Of a stretch of 64,000 nt of DNA, positions 52,062-62,703 are shown in pieces (positions within the stretch are counted from its first letter, which is position 1; each line of letters begins with the position of its first letter). The notes beneath the pieces were generated by a model. That model was not told where the DNA came from. It saw only the letters and a list, made by a program, of their open reading frames with translations, and searched no databases. The position numbers were made by a program, and so were the translations under genes. Source of the stretch: Lentibacillus saliphilus. Lineage in GTDB: Bacteria > Bacillota > Bacilli > Bacillales > Amphibacillaceae. Location of the stretch: contig NZ_JABJXD010000005.1 in assembly GCF_019093865.1 (NCBI RefSeq), positions 124,001-188,000 on the forward strand, given 5' to 3'.

Positions 52062-52919
52062 TTGAAGCATAAACGTGATTGGGTGATCGGGGGCGCACTC
52101 CTTATAGTCATTATTATTGGATTTAACGTGAATAGTTCTATATCCCATATGAAGTCAGACATGGAACAAATGGCTGAGAATCAGCATCATCGTTTAGATC
52201 GTATGGAGGATAATATCTACAGGCTTTCTGACGACCTCACCACACAGTTAAAGCAATTTAATCAAGAACAGATGTGGATACAGGGCCAAGCGTATAATGT
52301 GCTTAAGACAGACCTTGACAGCAATACTGTTCGAGTCACATTGAACTGGCAATTGAAAGAGCTTGCAAACGATGCCGATGTCTCTTTGTTGGTTCGTGAG
52401 AGCGATAACCATGAATGGCAGGTGCTTGAGGTTGAGGAATCAGGTGGTCTGAATTATGCTGTTACACATACATTTTCATTGAATCATAATTATGATGCAC
52501 AAGTGATTGCGAGCTCGGAGGAAAGTCAAAAGAGCGCGGCGTTGCTCAATTTGAATTTTGCTGAGATGATGCAGGAGCGTATTGCAATTAACGCACACAT
52601 TACGTCATTGTTTTCGGATAGTCGCTTCAGTGTTGATGTATTCATTCATCGATCAGAAGACGGAGAAGGCATTTTTAAGGAAGAAACCGTTGGTGCCATC
52701 AAGAAAGCAACGGCTTACGTATATGTTAAAGGAAAGCTGTTGGAGGAGGTTGATCTACTTTCAGAAAATGAATACCATCATAAGAGCCCTTCTAGTGAAG
52801 AACTTCACTTCATAGACACGATTGAATTGAAAGAACAGACTGATGATATAGACGTACGCGTCATTGTTGAAGATGAACGAGGCTTGAAATATGAAGGTGA
52901 AGGGGTCATTATAAATTGA
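52062..52919 (+). CDS. Membrane-anchored extracytoplasmic protein with coiled coil
   Basis: A 285-residue protein: one N-terminal membrane helix (about 7-24), a coiled coil to about residue 70 (MKSDMEQMAENQHHRLDRME), then a mostly beta-stranded acidic region to the end. No family recognised. TTG 52062 is preferred because GGAAGAGG lies nine bases upstream; the GTG at 52053 abuts that site. Co-transcribed with the small membrane protein; terminator at 52927. Confidence 0.6.
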   Translation: MKHKRDWVIGGALLIVIIIGFNVNSSISHMKSDMEQMAENQHHRLDRMEDNIYRLSDDLTTQLKQFNQEQMWIQGQAYNVLKTDLDSNTVRVTLNWQLKELANDADVSLLVRESDNHEWQVLEVEESGGLNYAVTHTFSLNHNYDAQVIASSEESQKSAALLNLNFAEMMQERIAINAHITSLFSDSRFSVDVFIHRSEDGEGIFKEETVGAIKKATAYVYVKGKLLEEVDLLSENEYHHKSPSSEELHFIDTIELKEQTDDIDVRVIVEDERGLKYEGEGVIIN

Positions 52920-52926
52920 TGTCATT

Positions 52927-52951
52927 AGGGGCCCAAAATTAAAGGCCCCCT
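52927..52951 (+). terminator. Hairpin AGGGGCC/GGCCCCCT
   Basis: A GC-rich stem with an A+T loop and a following TTCATTGTTATTT; probably terminates both converging genes. Confidence 0.7.
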
Positions 52952-52957
52952 TCATTG

Positions 52958-53371
52958 TTATTTATAAAATATCATATGTGGTTTTTCTTCTTTATAATAA
53001 TTCAGTCTATCTTGTAGCGTACCCGTATGAAATTCAAATTTATGACCGTCGGGGTCTGTGAAATAGATGGAGTGTTTGTCTTGTTCAGCTCTTTCTCTCC
53101 CATTGAGAATATGAACGCCGAGCTTTTCTAGTCTGTGGAGCGTGTAGTCAAAGTCTTTTTCATCAATGGAAAAAGCAATATGGGTATAGGATTGGTTAAT
53201 GTCGTTTCTCGGGATATCTTTTTCTTCATTTAATGCAATCCATAATCCGTCAAGGTCAAAATAAGCTGTGCGCCGTCCTTTGACTAAAAGCTCCGCATGG
53301 AATACGTTCTGGTAAAATTCTATTGATTTATCAAGATCGGAAACAGAGAATAACATGTGATTAATGCGCAT
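52958..53371 (-). CDS. fosB: FosB metallothiol transferase (fosfomycin resistance type)
   Basis: A 137-residue VOC protein. The metal ligands His5 (INHMLFS), His64 (YTHIAFS) and Glu113 (KFEFHTG) and the blocks [15 protein letters not shown] and [17 protein letters not shown] agree closely with FosB of bacilli and staphylococci, which opens fosfomycin with bacillithiol or cysteine. It is a chromosomal-type copy without mobile-element marks around it. Whether it gives resistance in this host is unknown. Confidence 0.88.
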   Translation of the reverse strand: MRINHMLFSVSDLDKSIEFYQNVFHAELLVKGRRTAYFDLDGLWIALNEEKDIPRNDINQSYTHIAFSIDEKDFDYTLHRLEKLGVHILNGRERAEQDKHSIYFTDPDGHKFEFHTGTLQDRLNYYKEEKPHMIFYK

Positions 53372-53539
53372 TTTGACCCTCCTGTACTTAAATTAATTAA
53401 GCCTATTATAACACTTTGGGCGGGCTTAAATTTTCCTGTTTGTTATGATTTTTATGACGTTCCCTTTATACCTTGAAAAAAAGGTGTTGTTCCTCTGGAT
53501 CTCTTTAATGTGTTTGGGTAAGTCCGTGTCTAGAACGAT

Positions 53540-53577
53540 AAAACAGACTTCTGAAATGGCGTTCAGAAGTCTGCTTT
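53540..53577 (-). terminator. Terminator of the met/M20 operon
   Basis: AAACAGACTTCTGAA pairs with TTCAGAAGTCTGCTTT over a short loop, just behind the stop of the M20 gene on the minus strand. Confidence 0.8.
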
Positions 53578-53587
53578 AGTCTGTTAT

Positions 53588-54793
53588 TTAGTTTTTCTCA
53601 GCTAGTGCCTTTTCAAAGTTCTGCCGGATCCGGTGGAGTTTCTCGGCATCGGTTAAGAGGCGGTAGCCCGTTGCGGCGAGGGCTTTAGCACCGGTAATGA
53701 GCGCGCGATTACCAAGCTCCGATTTGGCGGCTTCGCGGAATTCGGCCGTGTGTCCGACTAAATCATCTGCACCTATTTTAATGAAACCGTGGGCTGTTGG
53801 AACCTCGTAGCTGATATTGCCGGCGTCTGTAGAGCCTTTTCCTTTTCCACGTTCCGTATGGACGACTTCTCCGAGTGCTTCAAGCTCTTCGCCAAGAACG
53901 CTGTCCAGTTCATCATTCAACACGAAGTCCTTCACTTCATTTTGGAAACGTTCCACATCGACGGTTGCTCCGGTTGCGAGCGCAGCGCCTTCAGCGATGG
54001 CACGCACTTTTTCGGATGTTTCCACAGTTTTTTTCTATGTTTCTGCCCGGATGTAAAAGCGGGCGGCTGCGTATTCAGGAATGATATTTGGCGCATCACC
54101 ACCATGGGTAATAATGCCATGAACGCGCACGTCTGATGGAAGCTGCTGGCGCAGGGCATTGATCCCGTTAAAAAGCAGGATAACGGCATCAAGAGCGTTG
54201 ATGCCTTTCTCAGGCGAACCAGATGCGTGTGCTGGCTTCCCGTAAAAGTGGAAATTGAGTGGGTCAACGGCGAGCGTTTCGCCGGATAGAGCTGTCTTCC
54301 CTGACGGATGCAGCATGAGGGCGACATCAACATCTTTAAGATAGCCATGCTTCACAAAGCTGCCTTTCGCGCTCCCATTCGGGCCGCCTTCTTCAGCAGG
54401 TGTGCCAAGGACGACAACACGACCGCCGGTTTCTGGTAGTGCATCGGCTAATGCGATCGCGGCCGCAACGCTCGTCGTGCCGATGATGTTATGTCCGCAC
54501 GCATGGCCTAAGCCAGGCAAAGCGTCATATTCGGCGAGGAAAGCGACTGTTGGACCCTCAAGCCCAGAATCCTTCACGGCGTAGAAGGATGTTTCGTGAC
54601 CTGCGACAGCTTTATCAACGTTAAAGTCAGCGGCTTCTAAAAGAGCGATAAGCGTGTCGCTGGCGTAAAATTCTTCGTTACCGATCTCCGGGCGGGCATG
54701 AATATCCTGGCTGGTTGCAATATAGTGATCACGTCTCTGTTCAATAGCATCATACAATAATTGCTTTGGTTCATTTGAAACTTGAGTCATCAT
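53588..54793 (-). pseudogene. M20-family amidohydrolase interrupted by one in-frame stop
   Basis: The frame from 54793 (or ATG 54790) reads a normal M20D amidohydrolase: EYDALPGLGHACGHN, VLGTPAEEGG, ALMLHPSG, YGKPAHAS, then ARFYIRAET, a TAG at 54037-54035, and on in the same frame KKTVETSEKVRAIAEGAALA and so on to 53588. The whole would be about 401 residues with both metal-binding and lid domains, like aminoacylase/p-aminobenzoyl-glutamate hydrolase relatives. It lies 17 bases behind metQ, so it belonged to the methionine transport operon, maybe cleaving N-acyl-methionine or another conjugate. A truncated 252-residue product may be made. Confidence 0.8.
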
Positions 54794-54809
54794 AAAAACC
54801 TCCAGTATA

Positions 54810-55682
54810 TTATTTTTTTAAGCTTTCGAATGACTTGTCGAGCTGGTCTTGTGTGAGCTTGACGAGGAAGGATCCGCCATTTGTATCTGCTTCGACCGCT
54901 TTAGCAATGTCGTCCTCCTGATAAAGCTCGGCAATGCGTTTGTACGTGTCGTTGTTTTTGTTTTTACCACTTACAGCCAGGATGTTGACGTACGGGTGGA
55001 TACGCTCATCAGATTCTTCCTCTTTGAAAATTGGGTCTTCTGCGGGTGAAAATCCGGCTTGACCTGCGACCCCGTTATTAATAACAGCGGCTGCGACATC
55101 TGGCAGAACACGCGGTGTTTGCTGAGCTTTCATTGGGATAATGTCTAGGTTTAATGGGTTTTCAACGATGTCTGATGGTGTGCCGAATAAGCCAAAGTCC
55201 TCGGTCAGTGTAATGAGACCGGCGCTTTCTAAGAGACGTAATGCCCGTGCTTGGTTGGATGGATCATCTGGTAGGGCAATTTTGTCGCCTTCTTTAATCT
55301 CGTCAACGCTAGTGATTTTTTCTGAGTAAAGTCCCATCGGAGCGAGCATCGTTGAGCCGATTGGAACAATATCTTGGCCGCTTTCTTTAACGAACTGACC
55401 GAGAAATGCGATGTGTTGGAAGGCGTTCATGTCAATGTCCCCTTGAGCGAGGGCATTGTTTGGCAATGTATAATCAGCAAACTCGATGAGCTCGATTTCA
55501 ATCCCTTCTTTGGCGGCTTTTTCTTTTAAAATCGGCCACTGAGCACCGTCTGTTCCGTTCACCCCGATTTTAACGGTGACGGTGTCTTCTGAATCTCCAT
55601 CCTTGGCAGCTGTGTCATTTGAACAGGCTGCAATCACACTTAAAGTCAATACGGCTAAGCAAATCAATAATCCTCTTTTCAT
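54810..55682 (-). CDS. metQ: Methionine ABC transporter substrate-binding lipoprotein
   Basis: A 290-residue NlpA-family lipoprotein: signal peptide with lipobox VIAAC (Cys20), NGTDGAQWPILKEKAAKEGI at the start of the mature domain and GDIDMNAFQHIAFL, family signatures. It captures methionine (D or L) outside the membrane. Third gene of a metN-metI-metQ operon under an S-box riboswitch. Confidence 0.9.
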   Translation of the reverse strand: MKRGLLICLAVLTLSVIAACSNDTAAKDGDSEDTVTVKIGVNGTDGAQWPILKEKAAKEGIEIELIEFADYTLPNNALAQGDIDMNAFQHIAFLGQFVKESGQDIVPIGSTMLAPMGLYSEKITSVDEIKEGDKIALPDDPSNQARALRLLESAGLITLTEDFGLFGTPSDIVENPLNLDIIPMKAQQTPRVLPDVAAAVINNGVAGQAGFSPAEDPIFKEEESDERIHPYVNILAVSGKNKNNDTYKRIAELYQEDDIAKAVEADTNGGSFLVKLTQDQLDKSFESLKK

Positions 55683-55710
55683 ACTAAAACACCCCTTCTG
55701 TATGCCGTTC

Positions 55711-56373
55711 TTAACGGCGCATTAATTTTTTTGATAATGTATTTCCGATCCACTGTGCCAACTGCACCATGACGATGAGGATGATGACGGTGACGAGCAT
55801 GACGCTGCCGTCAAACCGTTGATAGCCATATGTCATGGCGATGTGACCGAGGCCACCGCCACCAACAGTTCCTGCCACTGCTGAGAAGTCGAACAGTCCA
55901 ACACAGATAAATGTGAGACCAAGAATGAGTGGGCCAAGTGCTTCAGGAATTAAAATGGTAAAAATAATGCGTAATGGACTCGCCCCCATTGCTTGAGCGG
56001 CTTCAATGACACCGGGATCAATACTGACGAGGTTGTTCTCGACAACCCGCGCGATAGAAAAGCTCGCGACAATCGTCATTGGAAAAATCGCAGCCGCTGT
56101 TCCGATCGTTGTTCCGACGACTAATCGTGTGAGCTGTGATATTGCAACAAGAAAAATGATAAAGGGAACAGGGCGAATGATATTAATTAAGATGTTTAAT
56201 GCTTGAAACACCCATTTATTTTCGAGAATGTTATTGTCGCGTGTGACAAACAGTAACAGCCCCATTGAAATGCCGATAATTGAACCGAATATAAGCGTCG
56301 CAACGACCATAATGAGTGTTTCTCCTGTTGCTTCAACAATGCGTGGCCAAAATGTCATCCAATCAACCTTCAA
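55711..56373 (-). CDS. metI: Methionine ABC transporter permease
   Basis: A 220-residue permease with five helices and the coupling loop EAAQAMGASPLRIIFTILIP, which is the EAA motif. Follows metN with an 11-base overlap and precedes metQ by 28 bases. Size and sequence agree with MetI/MetP. Confidence 0.92.
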   Translation of the reverse strand: MKVDWMTFWPRIVEATGETLIMVVATLIFGSIIGISMGLLLFVTRDNNILENKWVFQALNILINIIRPVPFIIFLVAISQLTRLVVGTTIGTAAAIFPMTIVASFSIARVVENNLVSIDPGVIEAAQAMGASPLRIIFTILIPEALGPLILGLTFICVGLFDFSAVAGTVGGGGLGHIAMTYGYQRFDGSVMLVTVIILIVMVQLAQWIGNTLSKKLMRR

Positions 56374-57388
56374 TGTCCGTCACCTCCTCAAGTGTAACGA
56401 TGTCATTTAATGCTTCTAGTGTCCGACTAATCGCCGTCTCTTGACCGGTAAACGAAACGATTAGATTACCGAACAGTTTATTTTGGAGCTCCTGAACAGA
56501 ACCGTAAACGATATTAAAATCGACGTTGTGCTTTTTTGTAATGCTTGATAAGACAGGATCGTTGGTCGTGTCTCCGGTAAATGTGACACGATAAAGTGAC
56601 CCTTCATTATGTCGCCGCCATTCCTGTAAAATGTGTGCGGACGGCAGGTCTTGCTGTACTGAACCGATGAATCGGCGTGTTGTCGGGTGCTGTGGGTTCG
56701 TAAATGTATCAAATACCGGTCCGCTTTCAATAACAGCCCCGTCCTCCATAATGGCGACTTTGTTACAAATCGACTGAATGACATGCATTTCATGGGTGAT
56801 CAATAAAATGGTAATGCCAAGCTCCTGGTTAACCTTTTTTAACAGCTTCAAAATGTCGCCCGTCGTTTCAGGATCGAGTGCAGATGTTGCTTCATCACAA
56901 ACAAGGACATCTGGGGACGTTGCGAGGGCCCTTGCAATGCCGACGCGTTGCTTCTGTCCGCCAGAGAGCTGATCAGGATAGTGCTTCGCTTTATCAGTGA
57001 GCCCGACGAATTGCAATAGCTCCTGAACACGTTCGGTAATTTGTGTCTTTTTCATTCCGGCGAGCTTTAACGGGTAAGCGATGTTCCCAGCAACGGTACG
57101 TGAGTTAAACAAATTAAAATTTTGAAAGATCATCCCGATATTTTGTCGTTCTTCTCGCAATTTTTTCGGTGATAACGTGCTAATATCCGTTCCTTGGATG
57201 ATCACTTTTCCTGCTGTTGGACGTTCAAGCATATTGACAAGTCTAAGCAGTGTTGATTTGCCAGCGCCACTAAAACCGATAATCCCAAAAATATCCCCTT
57301 GTGCGATCGTTAAGGATACATCTTTAACGGCTTGAACCTCTGATTTTCCGATATAAAATGTTTTAGATACATGTTTGAATTCGATCAT
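56363..57388 (-). CDS. metN: Methionine ABC transporter ATP-binding protein
   Basis: A 341-residue ATPase: Walker A GFSGAGKST, signature LSGGQKQR, Walker B VLVCDEAT, switch His in LITHEM, and the C-terminal NIL regulatory domain (about residue 265 onward) that binds methionine and inhibits transport when it is plentiful. First gene of the operon; S-box leader upstream. Confidence 0.93.
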   Translation of the reverse strand: MIEFKHVSKTFYIGKSEVQAVKDVSLTIAQGDIFGIIGFSGAGKSTLLRLVNMLERPTAGKVIIQGTDISTLSPKKLREERQNIGMIFQNFNLFNSRTVAGNIAYPLKLAGMKKTQITERVQELLQFVGLTDKAKHYPDQLSGGQKQRVGIARALATSPDVLVCDEATSALDPETTGDILKLLKKVNQELGITILLITHEMHVIQSICNKVAIMEDGAVIESGPVFDTFTNPQHPTTRRFIGSVQQDLPSAHILQEWRRHNEGSLYRVTFTGDTTNDPVLSSITKKHNVDFNIVYGSVQELQNKLFGNLIVSFTGQETAISRTLEALNDIVTLEEVTDIEG

Positions 57389-57450
57389 GCTATGACCCCC
57401 CTCGGTGTTCTTCGTTTAAAGAAATGTGTGAGTTCGTGTACCCAACAATA

Positions 57451-57646
57451 AAAAAATCCCTCCTTTTCTTAACGGATAAGAAAAAGAGGGATTCCCATAG
57501 CATGTAAGTATGTATGAAATCTCATCTCGTTCTTATCTTTCAAATGCAGACACGTGTCATGCATTTGTGGGAATTGGCACAGCGTTCCAAATGGAATCTG
57601 TTGCCGAGACGTCATAGGGCCCATCCCTCAGTCTCTCTTGATAAGA
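57451..57646 (-). ncRNA. SAM-I (S-box) riboswitch with terminator, leader of metNIQ
   Basis: On the minus strand the aptamer runs from 57646 (CTTATCAAGAGAG) through GGGATGGGCCCTATGA, CGGCAAC and GTGCCAATTCC to AAAGATAAG at about 57531, the S-box consensus with P1 closed by CTTATC/GATAAG. It is followed by a terminator, AATCCCTCTTTTTCTTATC pairing with GATAAG-like AAGAAAAGGAGGGATT and a T run (57451-57495). High SAM should stabilise the aptamer and end transcription before metN. Confidence 0.93.
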
Positions 57647-58009
57647 AAATAATGAAAAATGATTTAGTTTTAATTAATAAATGTAAGTGTATACGGGGTT
57701 TTGGCTAAAGTCAATCGGTTTTATGAAATAAAAGTATTCAGATAACGGTTGTTAAAATGTCAAAAAGCTCATGTCTCTACACTTGCGATATCCCTCAGTG
57801 TTCGTCAGTTAGAAAATAGAAATATACAATATATGTCATTTTTAACACTTGAAATTTACTTTAAAAAAACCGATATCAATAGTGTGGGGAAATAGAGTCA
57901 TATACTCGATTTTCGCACGATTGTTGTTTAACGTGCAGGTTGAACAGCCATTGAAGTATCAAACGCTTTCTTCGGTAACATCAAATATGATGTAGAGGAG
58001 AAGGCTATT

Positions 58010-60079
58010 TTGAAACAAAAAAAGAATCGCCAAGCAGAAGGATCTCAACATTTTTGGAGAAGCATTTCATTTAAAGTTGCCATGGTGCTGTTGGCAGCGG
58101 TTGTAGTCGTCTTTTCAGTTACCGGTTTGCTCATCTTTTCGTATACGAAGTCATTGTTGATTTCGAATGCTGAGGCGAACGTAGAGACGAAAACAGAAGC
58201 TGTATCCAATCAGGTTAATAGCATGTTCTCAGAAAAAAGTGCGATCGTTCGACAGATTGCATCGAATCAGCAAATAGCAGATTACTTAGAATCCGCTGCG
58301 AATCGTGATGAGGCTTTAACCGATCCGAGCTACCGAGGTGTCATGGACTCTCTGAATAAAATCGTTCAGACCGACAAAGATGTCGCCATGGTATGGGTGG
58401 CCAGCAAGAAGGGGAATTTCTTAATCGGTAATGATGACCTTATTCAGGATGAAAGCTTTGATATAGAAACACGTCCTTGGTATGAGCCAGCATTAAACGA
58501 AGAAGACGTTTATTTTACCGAGCCTTATATGGATCAGGTATTTGGTAAGGTCATCCTTAGTGTGATGAAACAAATTAAGGTGAACGGCCAACCATACGGC
58601 TTCGTTGCGATTGATATTTTCCTAGATGATTTGCCAAATATTATGCAGACGTATACGAAGGATGAAGACGGCTATACATTTTTACTAGGTGCAGATGGTA
58701 CGGTCTTGTATCACCCTGAAGAGTCACATATTTTAAATGATAAATTACAAGATTTAGAGGGTGACCTTGGTTCAATTGGAGAGAATATGATTGCCGGCGA
58801 ATCAGATATGAAGACGGTAGATGTGAATAATCGTAAGGAATATATCGGTTATGCACCAATTACCTCAACAGGCTGGTCAGCAGCTGTTGCACTCCCAAGA
58901 GAATCAGCTCTATCTGAATTATCCTCGTATACGACCAAAATGGTCAGTTACTTTAGTATAGCGAGTCTATTTGTCATTTTGATCGGCTATGTTTTGACCC
59001 GTTACATGCTACGTGCAATCCCTACCATTACATCACGTTTAAAAGAAATGGCTGCAGGGGATATGACGACGCGAATCGATATACAGTCAAAAGATGAAAT
59101 TGGTCAAGTGGCAGATAGTATTAATACGATGATTGAATCATTTGCTTCAACGGTTGATCATATGAATGACTCAATAGAGCGGATGAGTGCGTCGTCTCAA
59201 CAATTAACCGCTGTTTCAGTCGACTCAGTTAAATCGTCTAATGAAGCGGTCGAAGCCATTCAGGAAATTGTGCGAGGTGCTGATCAACAAGTAGAAGCGG
59301 CTGAACAAACCTCCTTATCAATGGAAGAAATGGCCGCCGGTGTACAAAAAATTGCCGAATCTGCCACAGCTGTCTCGGAACAGACGAACGGGTCGGTAAC
59401 AGACGCAGAGAATGGCTACAGAGAAGTTCAAAAGGCCATTGAAAAAATGAAGCGTGTCAAAGAGACTGTCGGTGTTTCTGCCGAAGAGCTGAAATCAATG
59501 GAACAGCATTCGAAAAAAATTGATGAAATGGTGTCAGGCATTAATGATATTGCCACGCAAATTCAGCTGTTATCTTTAAATGCATCTATTGAAGCTGCAA
59601 GGGCTGGTGAACATGGCCAAGGATTTGCAGTTGTGGCCGAGGAAATTAAAAAGCTGTCCCTTCAGTCCCAGGAGTTCTCAGGAAATATTACAACAATTAT
59701 TCAGGACATTCATTCTGTTACATCTAAAGCAACTGGTTCAATAGAGCAGGGTGTCATAGATGTTGAGGAAGGATCCCAGATTTTAAACCGTTCAGGTAAG
59801 GTTTTCGAGCATATTACGAACGCATTTCAGTCAATTGCTGACCAAGTCCTTGAGGTGTCCAGTGCATCAGAACAGATGTCAGCTGGAACAGAAGAGGTTA
59901 CGGCAGCCATGAACGATATTTCAAACGTGACAAAGGGATCGTTTGAATTTACCCAAGGCATATCCGCTGGATCAGAAAGACAGCTGCAGCTTATGGATAA
60001 CATCTCAGAATCTGCGAAAATGCTTAGTGATATGGCCGAGGAAATGCAAGACATCTTAGCACGATTTAAAACAAAATAA
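58010..60079 (+). CDS. Methyl-accepting chemotaxis protein with dCache domain
   Basis: A 689-residue receptor: membrane helix at about 24-46, extracellular dCache domain (about 50-300, with [19 protein letters not shown] and the later [16 protein letters not shown]), second helix at about 310-330, HAMP ([20 protein letters not shown]), and a long signalling coiled coil with the tip [20 protein letters not shown]. Double Cache receptors of bacilli mostly sense amino acids or carboxylates directly. No C-terminal CheR/CheB pentapeptide. TTG start with GAGGAGAAGG upstream; monocistronic. Confidence 0.9.
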   Translation: MKQKKNRQAEGSQHFWRSISFKVAMVLLAAVVVVFSVTGLLIFSYTKSLLISNAEANVETKTEAVSNQVNSMFSEKSAIVRQIASNQQIADYLESAANRDEALTDPSYRGVMDSLNKIVQTDKDVAMVWVASKKGNFLIGNDDLIQDESFDIETRPWYEPALNEEDVYFTEPYMDQVFGKVILSVMKQIKVNGQPYGFVAIDIFLDDLPNIMQTYTKDEDGYTFLLGADGTVLYHPEESHILNDKLQDLEGDLGSIGENMIAGESDMKTVDVNNRKEYIGYAPITSTGWSAAVALPRESALSELSSYTTKMVSYFSIASLFVILIGYVLTRYMLRAIPTITSRLKEMAAGDMTTRIDIQSKDEIGQVADSINTMIESFASTVDHMNDSIERMSASSQQLTAVSVDSVKSSNEAVEAIQEIVRGADQQVEAAEQTSLSMEEMAAGVQKIAESATAVSEQTNGSVTDAENGYREVQKAIEKMKRVKETVGVSAEELKSMEQHSKKIDEMVSGINDIATQIQLLSLNASIEAARAGEHGQGFAVVAEEIKKLSLQSQEFSGNITTIIQDIHSVTSKATGSIEQGVIDVEEGSQILNRSGKVFEHITNAFQSIADQVLEVSSASEQMSAGTEEVTAAMNDISNVTKGSFEFTQGISAGSERQLQLMDNISESAKMLSDMAEEMQDILARFKTK

Positions 60080-60113
60080 ATCTATCGGATAAACATTTGA
60101 TAGAATACTGAAA

Positions 60114-60141
60114 AAGCAAGGGGCTGTTGTCCCTTGCTCTT
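60114..60141. terminator. Bidirectional terminator AGCAAGGG/CCCTTGCT
   Basis: A perfect 8-bp stem with loop GCTGTTGT preceded by AAAA and followed by CTTTCT, between converging genes. Confidence 0.8.
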
Positions 60142-60147
60142 TCTATA

Positions 60148-62703
60148 TCAAATACTTTCTTGCTTCAATGCTTCTATGATGTTTTCTTTTTTCACCTTCG
60201 AGCTCGAATAAAGCATGGCAGAGCCAACGATTGTAAACACGCCGATGATGACGTACAACATATCTAACAGTGGGAGTGTGAAGGCAAAATCAAACGAATT
60301 CATCAGTGACATATGAATTAAATACATGACACCAATGCTGACTGGCAAGCCATACAGAAGGGATTTGATTCCGTAAAACAAGCTCTCATAATTCATCATT
60401 TTGTTGAAGCTCTTTGGCGTCATACCGACGGACTTAAGCATGGCAAATTCACGTTTTCTTAAAGATATGCTTGTAGAAATCGTATTAAAGATGTTTGCGA
60501 TTGAAATGGCTGTGATCAATGCAATGAACCCGTATACGAATACAGACATCATTAACGTCATTTGCTCCATTTGTTGCCGACCTTGATAGACGTTGTAAAT
60601 GCCTAAATTGCCTTCTCGTATCGCTTCAATTTGTTCTTGCGTCTTCATTGGATCCGAGCTTGATAAATAAAATCTCGTATAAACACCTGCATCGGCGGCA
60701 TCATTCAGGATTGCGTCAAGTGTTTGTTTTGAAATGACGACATCTAAGATACCAGGAGCTGCTTGCTGATCCATACCTGTAGGCGTTTTATCGGTGACAG
60801 CGGCAACTGTAAGGTTACTATGAATATCGGTCTCAGCCTTAGATAATTCAAACGTCTCACCAACGTCTGTGTGAATGGCTTTTGTCACTTTGAATTTACC
60901 AGTAGTCTGATCACGATAATGAACGGTATCAATGACAATGGCAAGGTGTTGATCCGTATTTGTTAGTTGATTGACATCTGTTCCGACAGACTTAGCATAC
61001 GCCTCCAAACTATCCTCATCGAGTGCATTCAACCTGATATAGTATTCGAATTGCCCGTTCTTAAACCCGTCAGTGTTTTCCCTTAGATCATAAGCGGTTT
61101 TCTCTTTGTCCACCCATGACGTCAACGCGACTTCGTGAATGACCGTTTTTTCGGTCACCGTGTCTAAGTTGCTCACACCTGAAATGAATGTATCAGAGAA
61201 GCCGCTGCTCGTTGTCATAGCAATGTCATAATCCCTGCCTTCTTCTGCTAGGTCATATGATTTTTGTAAACTGGCTGTGAAAAAAGAAACACTTAAAAAT
61301 AGAACGATACTGATCGCCAAAGAAAAAATGGTAGCCTGATAGCGTCGACGATTCCGTTTCATATTTTTCAATCCAATTTCAGCTTCAATTCCGAACAGCT
61401 TTCGGGTTAATCGTGATGTTTTGACCGCCTTCCGAGACAGCTTAACATCAGTTGCTTGTCGAATCGCATCAATTGCGGTAATTTTAGATGCGCGTTTGGC
61501 CGGAATATAAGTTGAAATAAAGATGGTTAAAATTGAGACGGCACAAGCGGTGATGAGTGACCACGGTGTAACCGTCAAGCTCAGCGATTGATCAATACCG
61601 AAAGCACCCTGAATCGTATTGTTGATAAACAGAAATGTAATTCCAATACCGGCAAGTCCGCTCAAGATGCCGATCGGAATGCTAATCAAGCCGATAATGG
61701 CCCCTTCAAAAAATACTGAATTCCGTTTTTGCTTTCGTGTGGCCCCAACACTTGAGAGCATACCTAAATGACGGGAGCGCTCCGAAACCGATATGGCAAA
61801 TGCATTGTAAATTAATGAGACAGAACCAACAATGATGATGGCTATGATGATTGCTGACAAAGCGAAAAGGGTTTTTTGGAAGGCTTTATCATCTGTCACG
61901 CCATAAAAACGGAGCAAATCATTATTGAATTGAATCGCATTAGACTCCATGTTAATGTCGCTGGCGAGTTGATCGGCATGGTCGTATAAGGAACGGTTTA
62001 CGTCGTTTAAAATAACAGAAGCATTGACATGAGCGTTTGACATCGCATCTTCATCGAGTAAGGTGATAACCGTATAACCAGGCGACCATGTTGGTTCCCA
62101 CGTTGGGCGATCGATGACGCCGACGATGGTGTATGATTGTGTTTCTTTTATTTCAAGTGTCTCTTTCCCAGCCTCTTCTAACGGATAGGTTTGATCGAGT
62201 GTGAGATTTTCTTCTGTATTCAAGCGTTCGCCAATATCAAGCGTCAATGTGTCTCCGATTGCAAAGCGCACATGTGCATTCGTTTCAATATGCTTGGAGA
62301 TGACGATTTCATCACTTGCTTGGGGTAACCGCCCCTTGCTCAGTTCAATCGGGAACTTCGTAAAGCCTTTTTCATTGTACGCTTTCACAAACATATACGG
62401 TTTTTGATCATTCTCGCTGTCCTCAAGCATGGCATAGCCAATATCTTGGGACAAAATGACATCCTTTGTTGCCTCATCTTGTTTAATGGCATCAATTTGC
62501 GCTTCGTTTACATCCTTATATAAAACATGCCACTCTCCATTGTTAGCAATCTCTTGCTTTTGAACGAGGTTTAGAAAAGAAACAGCAAGGGTAGAAACCG
62601 CCGTTAACATAGCGACAGATATAATAACACCAAGGATTGTCACAAGTGTCCGCCGCTTGTTCTTCTTTAAATTACGGAGGGTAAGCTTGTTGACGATATT
62701 CAT
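60148..62703 (-). CDS. MacB/FtsX-type ABC transporter permease
   Basis: An 851-residue permease with an N-terminal helix (about 18-40), a large extracellular domain, three helices with FtsX motif (SVSERSRHLGMLSSVGATRK), a second half starting GLKNMKRNRRRYQATIFSLA, another extracellular domain, and a closing FtsX helix triple with LRKREFAMLKSVGMTP. The duplicated FtsX design is that of bacitracin/lantibiotic-type and unknown-peptide exporters. It overlaps the ATPase gene by four bases. Upstream lies a histidine kinase gene on the same strand, so a BceRS-like control is possible. Confidence 0.85.
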   Translation of the reverse strand: MNIVNKLTLRNLKKNKRRTLVTILGVIISVAMLTAVSTLAVSFLNLVQKQEIANNGEWHVLYKDVNEAQIDAIKQDEATKDVILSQDIGYAMLEDSENDQKPYMFVKAYNEKGFTKFPIELSKGRLPQASDEIVISKHIETNAHVRFAIGDTLTLDIGERLNTEENLTLDQTYPLEEAGKETLEIKETQSYTIVGVIDRPTWEPTWSPGYTVITLLDEDAMSNAHVNASVILNDVNRSLYDHADQLASDINMESNAIQFNNDLLRFYGVTDDKAFQKTLFALSAIIIAIIIVGSVSLIYNAFAISVSERSRHLGMLSSVGATRKQKRNSVFFEGAIIGLISIPIGILSGLAGIGITFLFINNTIQGAFGIDQSLSLTVTPWSLITACAVSILTIFISTYIPAKRASKITAIDAIRQATDVKLSRKAVKTSRLTRKLFGIEAEIGLKNMKRNRRRYQATIFSLAISIVLFLSVSFFTASLQKSYDLAEEGRDYDIAMTTSSGFSDTFISGVSNLDTVTEKTVIHEVALTSWVDKEKTAYDLRENTDGFKNGQFEYYIRLNALDEDSLEAYAKSVGTDVNQLTNTDQHLAIVIDTVHYRDQTTGKFKVTKAIHTDVGETFELSKAETDIHSNLTVAAVTDKTPTGMDQQAAPGILDVVISKQTLDAILNDAADAGVYTRFYLSSSDPMKTQEQIEAIREGNLGIYNVYQGRQQMEQMTLMMSVFVYGFIALITAISIANIFNTISTSISLRKREFAMLKSVGMTPKSFNKMMNYESLFYGIKSLLYGLPVSIGVMYLIHMSLMNSFDFAFTLPLLDMLYVIIGVFTIVGSAMLYSSSKVKKENIIEALKQESI

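Noticed and set aside
53789-54136. Plus-strand frames over the M20 gene
   Set aside because: Antisense shadows of a conserved M20 protein.
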